A DNA stretch of 64,000 nucleotides from Thermaurantimonas sp046295455 (GTDB lineage: Bacteria > Bacteroidota > Bacteroidia > Flavobacteriales > Schleiferiaceae), in NCBI GenBank assembly GCA_046295455.1, contig JBKBNI010000007.1:62001-126000 (forward strand). Direction: 5' to 3'. The notes below the pieces were generated by a model that saw only the letters and a list, made by a program, of their open reading frames with translations, was not told the origin of the DNA and searched no databases. Of this stretch, positions 18,281 to 27,741 are shown in pieces. Position 1 is the first letter of the stretch; each line of letters opens with the position of its first letter. The translations under genes were made by a program, and so were the position numbers.

Positions 18281-21139
18281 TCATTCTACGTAAGAGGAGA
18301 TTGGCTCGCAGGTGCACACAAGATTTCGGTCGCCATAGGCATCATCTACCCGACGGACAGATGGCCAGAATTTATTCTCTTTCACAAATTCCAGCGGAAA
18401 AGCAGCTTTTTGTCGGGAGTAGGGCATTGACCACTCATCAGAAGTGATCAGATGGAGCGTGTGCGGAGCATTTTTGAGTGGATTGTTGACCTTGTCGGCA
18501 GTGCCTTCAATGATTTCATCGATTTCGTGACGGATAGAGATCATCGCATCACAGAATCGGTCTATTTCATGCTTATTTTCGCTCTCTGTAGGTTCAATCA
18601 TCAGGGTACCTGCTACGGGAAAAGATACTGTAGGAGCATGAAATCCGTAGTCCATAAGCCGCTTGGCAATATCCACTACTTCGATGTTGGCATCTCTTTT
18701 AAATGTTCTGCAATCAAGGATCAATTCATGAGCCACAGTATCATTTTCTCCTGTGTACAGAACCGGATAAAATTTTTCGAGCCGGGCTTTGATATAGTTT
18801 GCATTCAAGATTGCATATTTTGTGGCATCTGTTAGTCCTTCTGAACCGAGCATCTTTATATAAGCGTATGAGATGATCAGGATCAATCCGCTGCCATATG
18901 GTGTGGCCGATATTGGTGTAATGGCATACTCACCTCCTGTTTTAACGATCGGATGCCCCGGCAGAAAGGGAGCGAGGTGCTTTGCTACACAGATGGGTCC
19001 CATTCCCGGTCCGCCTCCGCCGTGCGGTATCGCAAACGTTTTGTGGAGATTTAAATGGCACACATCAGCTCCGATCCGTGCCGGATTGGTTAGTCCGACC
19101 TGAGCATTCATGTTTGCTCCATCCATATACACCTGACCTCCGTGCGCATGGATGATATCTGTGATCTCTTTTACCGCACTTTCGAACACTCCGTGGGTGG
19201 ATGGATAGGTGATCATCAGCGCAGCAAGGTTTGAGCTGTGCCGTTCAGCCTGATCTTTTAGGTCTTTGACGTCAATATTGCCATTTTCATCGCATTTGAC
19301 TACCACTACTTTCATGCCTGCCATGACAGCTGATGCGGGGTTGGTGCCATGTGCCGATGAGGGTATGAGTACTACATTTCGATGTCCTTCTCCTCTGTGG
19401 TGGTGGTATGCCCTGATCACCATTAGTCCGGCATATTCGCCCTGTGCTCCTGAGTTGGGCTGAAGCGATACACTGTCAAATCCGGTGATGATTGCCAGAT
19501 CTCTCTCGAGCTCACGAATGATTTGCATATATCCTTCGACCTGGTCTAATGGGGCAAAAGGATGTATATCCGAAAACTCCGGCCAAGACAGAGGTAGCAT
19601 TTCGGTGGCGGCATTCAACTTCATGGTACAACTGCCGAGCGCAATCATGCTGTGGTTGAGAGACAGGTCCTTTCTTTCCAGTTTTTTCAGATAGCGCATC
19701 ATTTCGGTCTCGCTGTGATAGCTGTTGAAGACAGATTGCTGCAGAAATTCGGTTGTCCTACGCAAGTCCTCCGGTATGTTAGTTTCTACGGCGGATGCAA
19801 GATGTACCGCCGGTTTTCCGGCTGCATCTGCAAATACTTTAACAATGTCCATTAGACTTTCGTCATATGTCGCCTCACCCAGGCTTATGGATACCGTTTT
19901 TTCGTCGATGTAGTTAAAGTTAAGCATACTGCGTTCGGCTATCTGTCGAAGTTCAGAAGCCTTTATCGAGCCAAGGTCAATGCGAATAGTATCAAAATAG
20001 CTGGAATTAAGCTGTCGATAACCTAATTCTTCAAGCGATTTTGAAAGTCTTATGGCGTTGTGATGAATCCTTCTGGCGATATGGCGGAGTCCATCCGGAC
20101 CATGATACATCGCATAGGCTGCAGCCATCACTGCGAGCAGTACCTGTGCTGTACAAATATTTGATGTTGCTTTTTCACGCTTAATGTGCTGCTCCCGGGT
20201 CTGAAGTGCAAGGCGCAGAGCTGGTTTTCCGTCTTTATCGATTGTACGTCCGATGATTCGTCCCGGAATGTATCTTTTGTACTCGTCACGGGTAGCAAAG
20301 TATGCTGCATGCGGACCGCCAAACCCTAGCGGAATACCAAAACGCTGGGTTGTACCCACCACCACATCAGCCCCCCACTCACCGGGAGGAGTGAGGAGTA
20401 CAAGGCTCAGCAGATCTGCCGCTACGATTACTTTGATATTGTTTTTCTTACATATTTCTGCAAACTGTCTGTAATCCTGTATTTCACCGTTGGCATCAGG
20501 ATATTGAATAAGCACAGAAAAAAAATCCTCATCTGGTTCGAACTCGGTGAAATCTCCACTTACAATTTCAATATTTAAGGGAGTAGCCCGAGTTTTAAGC
20601 AGTGCTGCAGTCTGTGGAAATATGCTTTTGCTTACAAAAATCTTATGGCTGTGTTGCTTTTCGCGGCTTCTGGCGGAATGGAGCATGGACATAGCCTCGG
20701 CAGCCGCTGTGGCCTCATCCAGCAGGGAGGCGTTTGATATTTCCATTCCTGTCAGCTCACAGACCATGGTCTGATAGTTCAGCAGCATCTCCATTCGCCC
20801 TTGAGCTATTTCAGCCTGGTAAGGAGTGTATGCGGTATACCATCCGGGATTCTCAAAGATGTTTCTTTGAATCACTCCGGGTAAGACCGTCCCGTAATAT
20901 CCCATTCCGATATAATTTCTGAAAAGTTTATTTTTTATGGCTATTTTTTTTAAACTGGTCAGAAATGTCCTCTCAGATTTGGGCTCATCCAGACCCTCCA
21001 GTGGTTTGGTGCGAATGTTTTCAGGTATGGTTTTGCGAATGAGTTCGTCAAGTGATGAAACTCCGATTTCCCGGAGCATTTCAGCTTCATCGTCTCTCCT
21101 GATACCTATGTGTCTATAGGCAAATGAGTTGTAATTCAT
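18281..21139 (-). CDS. gcvP: Glycine dehydrogenase (decarboxylating), P protein
   Basis: A 952-residue single-chain PLP enzyme of the glycine cleavage system that decarboxylates glycine and passes the aminomethyl group to lipoylated H protein. The N-terminal half (about 1-440, including YTPYQAEIAQGRMEMLLNYQ) and the C-terminal half (about 470-952) correspond to the two subunits found separately in some bacteria. The PLP lysine is Lys700 in HLNLHKTFAIPHGGGGPG. No gcvT or gcvH gene is nearby. A perfect -7 element (TACATTTG read on the minus strand, 21202-21209) lies about 65 bases upstream. No glycine riboswitch-like structure could be recognised in the leader. Confidence 0.97.
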   Translation of the reverse strand: MNYNSFAYRHIGIRRDDEAEMLREIGVSSLDELIRKTIPENIRTKPLEGLDEPKSERTFLTSLKKIAIKNKLFRNYIGMGYYGTVLPGVIQRNIFENPGWYTAYTPYQAEIAQGRMEMLLNYQTMVCELTGMEISNASLLDEATAAAEAMSMLHSARSREKQHSHKIFVSKSIFPQTAALLKTRATPLNIEIVSGDFTEFEPDEDFFSVLIQYPDANGEIQDYRQFAEICKKNNIKVIVAADLLSLVLLTPPGEWGADVVVGTTQRFGIPLGFGGPHAAYFATRDEYKRYIPGRIIGRTIDKDGKPALRLALQTREQHIKREKATSNICTAQVLLAVMAAAYAMYHGPDGLRHIARRIHHNAIRLSKSLEELGYRQLNSSYFDTIRIDLGSIKASELRQIAERSMLNFNYIDEKTVSISLGEATYDESLMDIVKVFADAAGKPAVHLASAVETNIPEDLRRTTEFLQQSVFNSYHSETEMMRYLKKLERKDLSLNHSMIALGSCTMKLNAATEMLPLSWPEFSDIHPFAPLDQVEGYMQIIRELERDLAIITGFDSVSLQPNSGAQGEYAGLMVIRAYHHHRGEGHRNVVLIPSSAHGTNPASAVMAGMKVVVVKCDENGNIDVKDLKDQAERHSSNLAALMITYPSTHGVFESAVKEITDIIHAHGGQVYMDGANMNAQVGLTNPARIGADVCHLNLHKTFAIPHGGGGPGMGPICVAKHLAPFLPGHPIVKTGGEYAITPISATPYGSGLILIISYAYIKMLGSEGLTDATKYAILNANYIKARLEKFYPVLYTGENDTVAHELILDCRTFKRDANIEVVDIAKRLMDYGFHAPTVSFPVAGTLMIEPTESENKHEIDRFCDAMISIRHEIDEIIEGTADKVNNPLKNAPHTLHLITSDEWSMPYSRQKAAFPLEFVKENKFWPSVRRVDDAYGDRNLVCTCEPISSYVE

Positions 21140-21273
21140 AATGATGCATTAAATTGAATGATATAACAATAAAGGTGATTCTCAGTTCCCGTTTTCCTTA
21201 GCAAATGTAATAGGAGAACAATGATTTCCTGGGTTGAAGGCAAATAAAAAGTTGCTGTGCCATAAGATGGAGT

Positions 21274-22983
21274 TTACATTTTTAATCCATTGATTACCAA
21301 TACAATACTTTCTAAATGATCGGCTATTCGCTCGAGGTCATTTACAATGTCCAGATACAATAATCCAACCTCTGCGTAGGTGTAATCAACATTGATTTTT
21401 TTGAGATATTTTGATCGAAACTGATGATGTAGATCGTTGATTTGAAGTTCCAGTTGTTCAGATTCATATATCTTTTCTTCATTTTTTTCAAATGTTAATA
21501 CACATTCTTTCATCACTTCAAAACTGCGCTCTACCAACATCATCATCTGAAGAATATCATTTCGCTGAGAAGGTGTAAAAAACAACTTATGATCTTTCTT
21601 TTTTTTTAAATTGATCGCTATTCGCAAGGTCAAATCTGTCAACCGTTCTAAATAACTGACCACACTGAGCATTTTTCGTATCAGAATAGATATATCCGAA
21701 CCAGAATCCTGGCCATTAACTTTCAGTAAGAATTCACTGAATTTGACTGAGGTTCTGTCTGCCTTGTTTTCGAATAACAATATTTTTTTGAATTTTTCTT
21801 CAAAAATTTCATCTTCAGTTTCATTTAATATTTCGGATAATAAGTTAAATGATTTTTCGGCATTGACTGCATACTTAAATATCTCTTTTTCTGCCTCAAA
21901 GTAGTTTAGTGAAGGTGTACCAACGATGTAGTTGGATATGAACTCAATATCTTGGGATTCGTCTGTATTTTTCTTGGGAAATACTTTGTAACAAATGGCT
22001 TCTATCTGATCAATGAAAGGTAGTAGTATCATCGTGTTTGTAATGTTAAAAAGGGAGTGAAATATTGGTATACCTTTCACCAGACCTTCAGACGAAGTAA
22101 ACGGCGTAATTCCGGAAATTAATTGTGTGATTTCAGAAGATATTTTGATCAACGGTATAAATAATAAAATTGCCCAAAATACCCCGATTACATTAAAAAT
22201 CGTGTGAGCCAATGCTGCTCTTTTACCCTGTATATTTGCCAGTAAAGCGGCCAGATTGGCGGTAGCTGTAGTTCCGATGTTTTCTCCGAGGATAACAGCC
22301 GCAGCCATTGGATACGTGATCAGATTTTCAGAGGCAAAAATTATGGTTACAGCTATGGCAGCCGTTGAAGATTGAAGCATGATGGACAATAGTATCCCGA
22401 TCAAGATAAAGAAAACAATAAGAAATAAATTCTCGAGTTTAAATTGAAGTGATATATCATATAGCGAAATCCACTCGAAAAATTCGGTGTTTGAATCAAT
22501 AAGTATAGTGTTACTTTGCATAAATTTTAGTCCAACAAAAAGCAATGAAAATCCTACAATAACTTCGCCGTAATAGCGAATCTTTCGGATTTTGAAAAAC
22601 AACATAATTACCCCGGGAATACTCAGTATATATGCCATATCAATCAGGTTGAAACTGCCTAGGCCCAGGTAGGATATTATCCATGCTGTAAGTGTTGTTC
22701 CAATATTGGCTCCCATAATCAGAGAAATAGATTGAAAAAGTGAGAGTACTCCTGCGCTTGCAAATCCCACGATCATTACTGTGGTAGCCGAAGATGATTG
22801 TACAAAAATGGTGGCGATTGCTCCAGTGAAAATACCTAAAAATCTACTCCTTGTCATGAAGTTTAATACCTTTCTGAACCGAAGACCTGCTACCTTTTGG
22901 ATGCCTTCGCTCAGCACTTTCATCCCATAGATAAAAATGGCCAATCCGCCTAGCAAATTGAGTATTATATACGTAATGTTCAC
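21274..22983 (-). CDS. Na/Pi cotransporter family protein with PhoU-like C-terminus
   Basis: A 569-residue inner-membrane protein. The N-terminal two thirds contain the inverted repeat of the NptA/PNaS family, each half marked by a QSS motif (QSSSATTVMIVGFASAG and QSSTAAIAVTIIFASE) between hydrophobic helices. The last 200 residues are a charged helical PhoU-like bundle. The expected role is sodium-coupled phosphate transport, usually export or low-affinity uptake. The start is a GTG at 22983 that overlaps the rdgB stop by four bases (GTGA), so translation is probably coupled to rdgB and rlmH upstream. Confidence 0.9.
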   Translation of the reverse strand: MNITYIILNLLGGLAIFIYGMKVLSEGIQKVAGLRFRKVLNFMTRSRFLGIFTGAIATIFVQSSSATTVMIVGFASAGVLSLFQSISLIMGANIGTTLTAWIISYLGLGSFNLIDMAYILSIPGVIMLFFKIRKIRYYGEVIVGFSLLFVGLKFMQSNTILIDSNTEFFEWISLYDISLQFKLENLFLIVFFILIGILLSIMLQSSTAAIAVTIIFASENLITYPMAAAVILGENIGTTATANLAALLANIQGKRAALAHTIFNVIGVFWAILLFIPLIKISSEITQLISGITPFTSSEGLVKGIPIFHSLFNITNTMILLPFIDQIEAICYKVFPKKNTDESQDIEFISNYIVGTPSLNYFEAEKEIFKYAVNAEKSFNLLSEILNETEDEIFEEKFKKILLFENKADRTSVKFSEFLLKVNGQDSGSDISILIRKMLSVVSYLERLTDLTLRIAINLKKKKDHKLFFTPSQRNDILQMMMLVERSFEVMKECVLTFEKNEEKIYESEQLELQINDLHHQFRSKYLKKINVDYTYAEVGLLYLDIVNDLERIADHLESIVLVINGLKM

Positions 22984-23564
22984 AGGAATACATTTTGAAG
23001 ATGATCTATAAACTTCTCCAGCGCTCTTTTTCTGTGGCTGATGCTGTTTTTTTCCTCAGGATTCATCTGTGCAAAAGTTTTATTAAATCCTTCTGGGATG
23101 AATATCGGATCGTACCCAAAGCCATAATGGCCTTCAGGCTTTTTTGCAATCACTCCGTGCACTTCTCCCCGGAAGATGCTGATTTCGGTACCCCGGATAA
23201 AACACAGCACGGTTACAAATCTTGCCTGTCTTTGCTCCTTTCCGGAGAGAGCGGTTAGCACTTTTTCAATGTTTTTCGAAGCATTAGCCTCGGGACCTGC
23301 ATATCGGGCCGAATATACTCCGGGGGCTCCCCCAAGGGCTTCAACCTCAAGGCCGGTATCGTCTGCCAGTACCGTATTATAACCCAGATTAATAAGAAAT
23401 TTCGCTTTAAGTATAGCGTTTTCCGTTAGTGTAGCGCCTGTCTCCGGTATGTTAACCTCTATGCCGGCTTCTTTCATACCAATCAGGTGAACCCTTTCCG
23501 GCAGCATCGATCGTAGTTCCTGTAATTTATGGTCGTTATTGCTCGCAAATACGATTTCAGTCAT
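22980..23564 (-). CDS. rdgB: RdgB/HAM1 non-canonical purine NTP pyrophosphatase
   Basis: A 194-residue cytoplasmic enzyme that hydrolyses XTP and dITP/ITP to the monophosphates and keeps deaminated purines out of nucleic acids. Family motifs are clear: FASNNDHKLQEL at the start, the catalytic acidic region VLADDTGLEVEALGGAPGVYSARY, the GFGYDPIFIPEG loop and the SHRKRAL C-terminal motif. It overlaps the rlmH stop by 8 bases and the transporter start by 4 bases, making a tight three-gene operon. Confidence 0.95.
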   Translation of the reverse strand: MTEIVFASNNDHKLQELRSMLPERVHLIGMKEAGIEVNIPETGATLTENAILKAKFLINLGYNTVLADDTGLEVEALGGAPGVYSARYAGPEANASKNIEKVLTALSGKEQRQARFVTVLCFIRGTEISIFRGEVHGVIAKKPEGHYGFGYDPIFIPEGFNKTFAQMNPEEKNSISHRKRALEKFIDHLQNVFL

Positions 23565-24027
23565 GGTGATATGGATGGTTGTGCAGTATTGTGAAAGCCC
23601 GGTACAGCTGTTCTAAGACAATAATTCGTGCCAGCGGATGGCTGAAAGTCAGTCTCGAGAGAGAAATCATTTTTTGAGAATTTGTGTAGAAGTCCGGATG
23701 AAAGCCATATGCGCCTCCGATGACCCACATCGAGTGCCTGACTGATTCATTTTGCAGCTGAGCGATGTAGGTGGCAAGTTCTTTACTTGATAGATGCTCT
23801 CCGCGCTCATCGAGCAGAATCAGGCGATCTGCTTGTGCCGATGACCGCAGAATCAAATCCCTCTCGGCCTTCTGAATGGATTCAGCATTTGTCCCCCATG
23901 ATCTCTTCGCCTCTTGCCTGATTAGTTCAAACTTCGTGTAATGCCGGATTTTTCGGGTGTAGTACGCTTCAGCCTCTTTTACAAATAGAATGTTTGATTT
24001 CCCGATGGAATAAACCGATATTTTCAA
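23557..24027 (-). CDS. rlmH: 23S rRNA pseudouridine-1915 N3-methyltransferase RlmH
   Basis: A 156-residue SPOUT-fold methyltransferase acting on helix 69 of 23S rRNA in the assembled ribosome. The trefoil-knot motifs are present: LILLDERGEHLSSKELA, VIGGAYGFHPDF and SLSRLTFSHPLARIIVLEQLYRA, with HNHPYHHD at the C-terminus. The start is a TTG at 24027: the frame has a stop three codons further upstream, and starting here gives the normal length and the usual M-K-I opening. A perfect -7 element read on the minus strand (TACATTTG, 24054-24061) lies just upstream. It is the first gene of the rlmH-rdgB-transporter operon. Confidence 0.95.
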   Translation of the reverse strand: MKISVYSIGKSNILFVKEAEAYYTRKIRHYTKFELIRQEAKRSWGTNAESIQKAERDLILRSSAQADRLILLDERGEHLSSKELATYIAQLQNESVRHSMWVIGGAYGFHPDFYTNSQKMISLSRLTFSHPLARIIVLEQLYRAFTILHNHPYHHD

Positions 24028-24100
24028 AATACGCTAGTGGGATATAAACTTTGCAAATGTAAAATTAAAGCCCTGTTTTATCTCTAGTCCATCATCGGTT

Positions 24101-24946
24101 ATGTCATTCGAAGGAGAGTTAAAAAAATTTATAAGAATTTCGCTACAGGAAGACATTGGGTCGGGCGATCATAGCACATTGGCCTGCATACCTCCTGATG
24201 CACAGGGTACGTCACAGCTCATCGTCAAGGAAGATTGCATCCTGGCAGGATCTGAGGTGGCTGCTCAAATTTTTAAAACGCTCGATCCGGGAGCAGTTTT
24301 CACTCCTAATAAAGTCGACGGAGACACATGTATGACCGGCGACATAGCTTTTGAAGTACACGCTACGGTACATGCACTGCTCTCCGGCGAAAGGCTTATG
24401 CTCAATGTTTTACAGCGAATGAGTGCCATTGCCACCCGCACACGGCATCTCACCGATATGATACGACATACCCGCTGCCGGCTCCTGGATACCCGAAAAA
24501 CCACCCCAGGCATGCGATTTCTTGAAAAAAAGGCTGTGATAATCGGCGGTGGATACAACCACAGGTTTGGGCTCTATGATATGATTATGCTCAAGGACAA
24601 TCACATAGACTTTGCCGGCGGCATAGCCAACGCCCTGTCCAGAACCCATCAGTACCTTCAGGCCCGCGGACTGAATCTCAAAATTGAGGTGGAATGCCGT
24701 ACCCTGGCTGAGGTAGAGCAAGTCGTTCGCATCGGAGGGGTGGACCGAATTATGCTTGACAATTTTTCGGTCAGTGAGCTGCGTGAAGCCTTAAAAATCG
24801 TGGACGGAAAGACCGAAACTGAAGCCTCCGGCGGAATCACCGAGCACAACATCGTCGGGTATGCGGAGACAGGCGTCGATTATATTTCAATGGGTGCAGT
24901 CACACACAGCGTCAAATCTGTAGATTTGAGTTTTAAGGCCAAATGA
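24101..24946 (+). CDS. nadC: Nicotinate-nucleotide pyrophosphorylase (carboxylating)
   Basis: A 281-residue enzyme that converts quinolinate and PRPP into nicotinate mononucleotide in de novo NAD synthesis. Conserved elements include EDIGSGDHSTLACIP near the N-terminus, LNVLQRMSAIATRTRH, the RKTTPGMRFLEKKAV substrate-binding stretch, MLKDNHIDF, EVECRTL and the SGGITEHNI and YISMGAVTHS phosphate-binding region. No nadA or nadB lies in the window. The stop overlaps the start of the next gene (ATGA). Confidence 0.96.
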   Translation: MSFEGELKKFIRISLQEDIGSGDHSTLACIPPDAQGTSQLIVKEDCILAGSEVAAQIFKTLDPGAVFTPNKVDGDTCMTGDIAFEVHATVHALLSGERLMLNVLQRMSAIATRTRHLTDMIRHTRCRLLDTRKTTPGMRFLEKKAVIIGGGYNHRFGLYDMIMLKDNHIDFAGGIANALSRTHQYLQARGLNLKIEVECRTLAEVEQVVRIGGVDRIMLDNFSVSELREALKIVDGKTETEASGGITEHNIVGYAETGVDYISMGAVTHSVKSVDLSFKAK

Positions 24947-25902
24947 GAACCAACTCAACCGTAAAACTGAGGTACAAAGCACTTTCACGGAGATTAAAAT
25001 TGTATTTCCTATATTTACTCAGGATACTTCGCCTGATCAAAATACCCTTTTTCCAGGGTCAAAGCCTGTATGACGTATTCCGGTTTTTCTACATTGGCAT
25101 TGTAGATGGCAATGTCACCTCACGTGCAGCCAGCGTTTCATTTAGTTTTTTTCTTGCCCTCTTTCCGGGTATCATTTTCCTTTTCACCCTCATCCCTTAT
25201 ATACCTGTTGATGACTTTCAGGAAGTGCTGTTTCAGATGATGTCGGAAGTAATGCCCCCCAACACCTTCGAAGCCGCAGAAAGCACAATAGATGATATTA
25301 TTAACAACAAAAGAGGAGACCTTCTCTCTTTTGGCTTTATCGCAGCACTCATCTTTGCCACCAACGGCACCAATGCATTGATAAACAATTTTAATTCCGG
25401 AGTTCATCAGTTCAAAACCCGTGGATTCTGGAGGCAGGAATTGGTGGCACTGTTCCTCACATTGCTGCTATCGGTCTTATTTCTCATTGGCATCGCTTTG
25501 ATCATCTTCACCGAGGGATTTACCGACTGGCTCATCCAGATCAAACTTATTCCCGCAGAGATCAAATCCTTTTTGCGCATAGGCCGGAATGCCTTGCTGA
25601 TACTCGTTATATTTTTATCCATATCCCTGCTCTACTATTTTGGTCCGGCAGACCGGCGACTTTTCAGATTTTTCTCACCGGGCTCCATTTTAGCCACAGT
25701 GCTGATTTTGATTGGTTCCGAACTTTTTAGCTATTACATCAACAATTTTAATCAGTACAACCGCCTCTATGGCTCCATCGGTACGCTGCTTATCATAATG
25801 CTTTGGATTTATCTCAATTCTATATTTTTAATCGTTGGTTACGAGTTTAATGCCGGTATAGCCGCTGCCAAGCGAAATGAGATCAAAAATCTGCTGAACT
25901 GA
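24943..25902 (+). CDS. YihY/BrkB family inner-membrane protein
   Basis: A 319-residue protein with six hydrophobic segments and the YihY/BrkB signature: GNVTSRAASVSFSFFLALFPG early on, and the C-terminal FSPGSILATVLILIGSELFSYYINNF and SIGTLLIIMLWIYLNSIFLIVGYEFNA. The family was once called ribonuclease BN by mistake; the real role is unknown, with transport or envelope functions proposed. It overlaps nadC by four bases and is surely co-transcribed with it, although no functional tie between the two is evident. Confidence 0.93.
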   Translation: MRTNSTVKLRYKALSRRLKLYFLYLLRILRLIKIPFFQGQSLYDVFRFFYIGIVDGNVTSRAASVSFSFFLALFPGIIFLFTLIPYIPVDDFQEVLFQMMSEVMPPNTFEAAESTIDDIINNKRGDLLSFGFIAALIFATNGTNALINNFNSGVHQFKTRGFWRQELVALFLTLLLSVLFLIGIALIIFTEGFTDWLIQIKLIPAEIKSFLRIGRNALLILVIFLSISLLYYFGPADRRLFRFFSPGSILATVLILIGSELFSYYINNFNQYNRLYGSIGTLLIIMLWIYLNSIFLIVGYEFNAGIAAAKRNEIKNLLN

Positions 25903-25964
25903 CCGCAGTACACTGCCCCATCAATTTTACAAAGTCGTAAATACTCCGATATGACAGCATACCC

Positions 25965-25972
25965 TACCTTTG
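25965..25972 (+). promoter_or_regulatory. Promoter -7 element of tRNA-Arg
   Basis: TACCTTTG matches the TAnnTTTG consensus exactly and ends 18 bases before the tRNA 5' end. No clear TTG was found at the usual -33 distance. Confidence 0.6.
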
Positions 25973-25990
25973 CAAACCCATTTAGGGTAT

Positions 25991-26062
25991 GGCTTCATAG
26001 TACAATGGATAGTACGTGGGTCTCCGGAACCCAAGATTCCAGTTCGATTCTGGATGAAGCCA
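25991..26062 (+). tRNA. tRNA-Arg (anticodon CCG)
   Basis: A full cloverleaf can be folded: acceptor stem GGCTTCA/TGAAGCC, D stem GTAC/GTAC, anticodon stem TGGGT/ACCCA with loop CTCCGGA (anticodon CCG at 26024-26026), a short variable arm, and T stem TCCAG/CTGGA with loop TTCGATT. The discriminator base is A at 26062 and CCA is not encoded. The CCG anticodon reads the CGG arginine codon. Confidence 0.95.
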
Positions 26063-26102
26063 CTCTCTCCTCGTCCCTACGCACTTTTTAGTTCTTTAAT
26101 AC

Positions 26103-27725
26103 ATGATTACAGCATCCAACCTATCCCTACAGTTTGGCAAGCGCATCCTTTTCGACGACGTTAATTTAAAGTTTCACGGAGACAATTGCTACGGCATCAT
26201 CGGTGCCAACGGAGCAGGCAAATCCACATTCCTGAAAATCCTGACCGGCGAGATAGCTCCCACCTCCGGACGAGTGGACATAGAGCCCGGCAAGCGCATG
26301 GCCGTCCTGAAGCAAAACCATTACGAGTTTGATTCCTATCCCGTACTGGACACCGTCATTATGGGACATCAGGAGCTCTACAAGATCATGAAAGAAAAAG
26401 AAGCACTCTACTCTAAGGAAGACTTTTCTGAGGCCGACGGAATCCGGGCCTCCGAACTCGAAAACCGCTTTGCCGAGCTCGACGGCTGGAATGCCGAAAG
26501 CGATGCCGCAGCTCTGCTGTCAGGCCTTGGAATCAGGGAAGAATCCCATTACAAACTGATGAATGAACTTTCCGGAAAGGAAAAGGTACGCGTGCTTCTG
26601 GCACAGGCACTCTTTGGCAACCCCGACATACTCATCATGGACGAGCCGACCAACGACCTCGACGTCTACACCATAGGCTGGCTCGAAGATTTTCTGCTTA
26701 ATTTTAAAAACACCGTCATCGTCGTCTCCCACGACCGCCACTTTCTCGACACCGTCTGCACACACATCTGCGATATAGATTTTGGAAAAATTAAACTTTT
26801 TACAGGCAATTACACCTTCTGGTACGAAGCCAGCCAGCTCGCCACCCGCCAGCGCGCTGCAGCCAATAAAAAAGCCGAACAAAAAATTGCAGAACTCAAA
26901 GAATTTATCCAGCGATTTAGCGCCAATGTCTCCAAAAGCAAGCAGGCAACCTCCCGAAAAAAACTCCTCGAAAAAATCACCATAGAAGACATCCAGCCCT
27001 CCAACCGCAAATACCCCGCAATCATCTTCCAACAAAACCGCCCCGCCGGCGACCAGATCCTCGAAGTCACCAATCTGGCCGCCTTTGATACCGATGGCAC
27101 TCCCCTGTTCAGAAACATATCCTTCAAAGTCAATAAAGAAGACAAAATTGCCTTCCTCTCAGACAACCCACGCGCTATAACCATCCTCTTCAAGATCCTT
27201 GCCGGCGAACTCCAGCCCCACGAAGGCTCCCTATTCATAGGCCAGACCATCACCACCGCCTACATGCCCAACGACAATACCGAATACTTCCACACAGACC
27301 TCAACCTCATCGATTGGCTGCGCCAATATTCACCCAACAAAGACGAAGTCTACATCCGCTCATTCCTCGGCAAGATGCTCTTCACCGGCGAAGAAGTCCT
27401 CAAATCCGTCAAAGTCCTCTCCGGTGGCGAAAAAGTCCGCTGCATGCTCTCCAAAGTTATGATGACCGGCGCCAACCTCATCATCCTCGAAGAACCCACC
27501 AACCACCTCGACCTCGAATCCATCACCGCCCTCAACAACGGAATGGCAGATTTTCCGGGCAACATCCTCTTCACATCCTTCGACCATGCACTCAACCAAT
27601 CCGTCGCTAACCGCATCATCGAAATCACACCCAACGGATTGATCGACAAGCTCATGACCTTCGACGAGTACCTCGAAAGCGACAAGGTCAAGCAGCAAAA
27701 GCAAGAACTCTTCTACGCCCTCTAA
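26103..27725 (+). CDS. ABC-F family ATPase (YbiT-like) with degenerate second P-loop
   Basis: A 540-residue cytoplasmic protein with two ABC domains and no membrane segments; ABC-F proteins bind the ribosomal E site and modulate translation. Domain 1 has an intact Walker A (GANGAGKST, near residue 37), a signature NELSGKEKVRV and Walker B IMDEPTNDLD. A charged linker follows (about 240-330). In domain 2 the Walker A position reads FLSDNPRAITILFKIL (about 350), lacking the glycines, Lys and Ser/Thr, while the signature LSGGEKVR and Walker B (LEEPTNHLD) remain. Codons are strikingly C-ended, more so toward the 3' end. It starts 41 bases after the tRNA and may be read from the same promoter. Confidence 0.93.
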   Translation: MITASNLSLQFGKRILFDDVNLKFHGDNCYGIIGANGAGKSTFLKILTGEIAPTSGRVDIEPGKRMAVLKQNHYEFDSYPVLDTVIMGHQELYKIMKEKEALYSKEDFSEADGIRASELENRFAELDGWNAESDAAALLSGLGIREESHYKLMNELSGKEKVRVLLAQALFGNPDILIMDEPTNDLDVYTIGWLEDFLLNFKNTVIVVSHDRHFLDTVCTHICDIDFGKIKLFTGNYTFWYEASQLATRQRAAANKKAEQKIAELKEFIQRFSANVSKSKQATSRKKLLEKITIEDIQPSNRKYPAIIFQQNRPAGDQILEVTNLAAFDTDGTPLFRNISFKVNKEDKIAFLSDNPRAITILFKILAGELQPHEGSLFIGQTITTAYMPNDNTEYFHTDLNLIDWLRQYSPNKDEVYIRSFLGKMLFTGEEVLKSVKVLSGGEKVRCMLSKVMMTGANLIILEEPTNHLDLESITALNNGMADFPGNILFTSFDHALNQSVANRIIEITPNGLIDKLMTFDEYLESDKVKQQKQELFYAL

Positions 27726-27741
27726 CTTTTTCTTTTCATTT

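Noticed and set aside
21140..21273. Glycine riboswitch ahead of gcvP
   Set aside because: The 134-base leader is AT-rich and no paired aptamer-like helices could be recognised.
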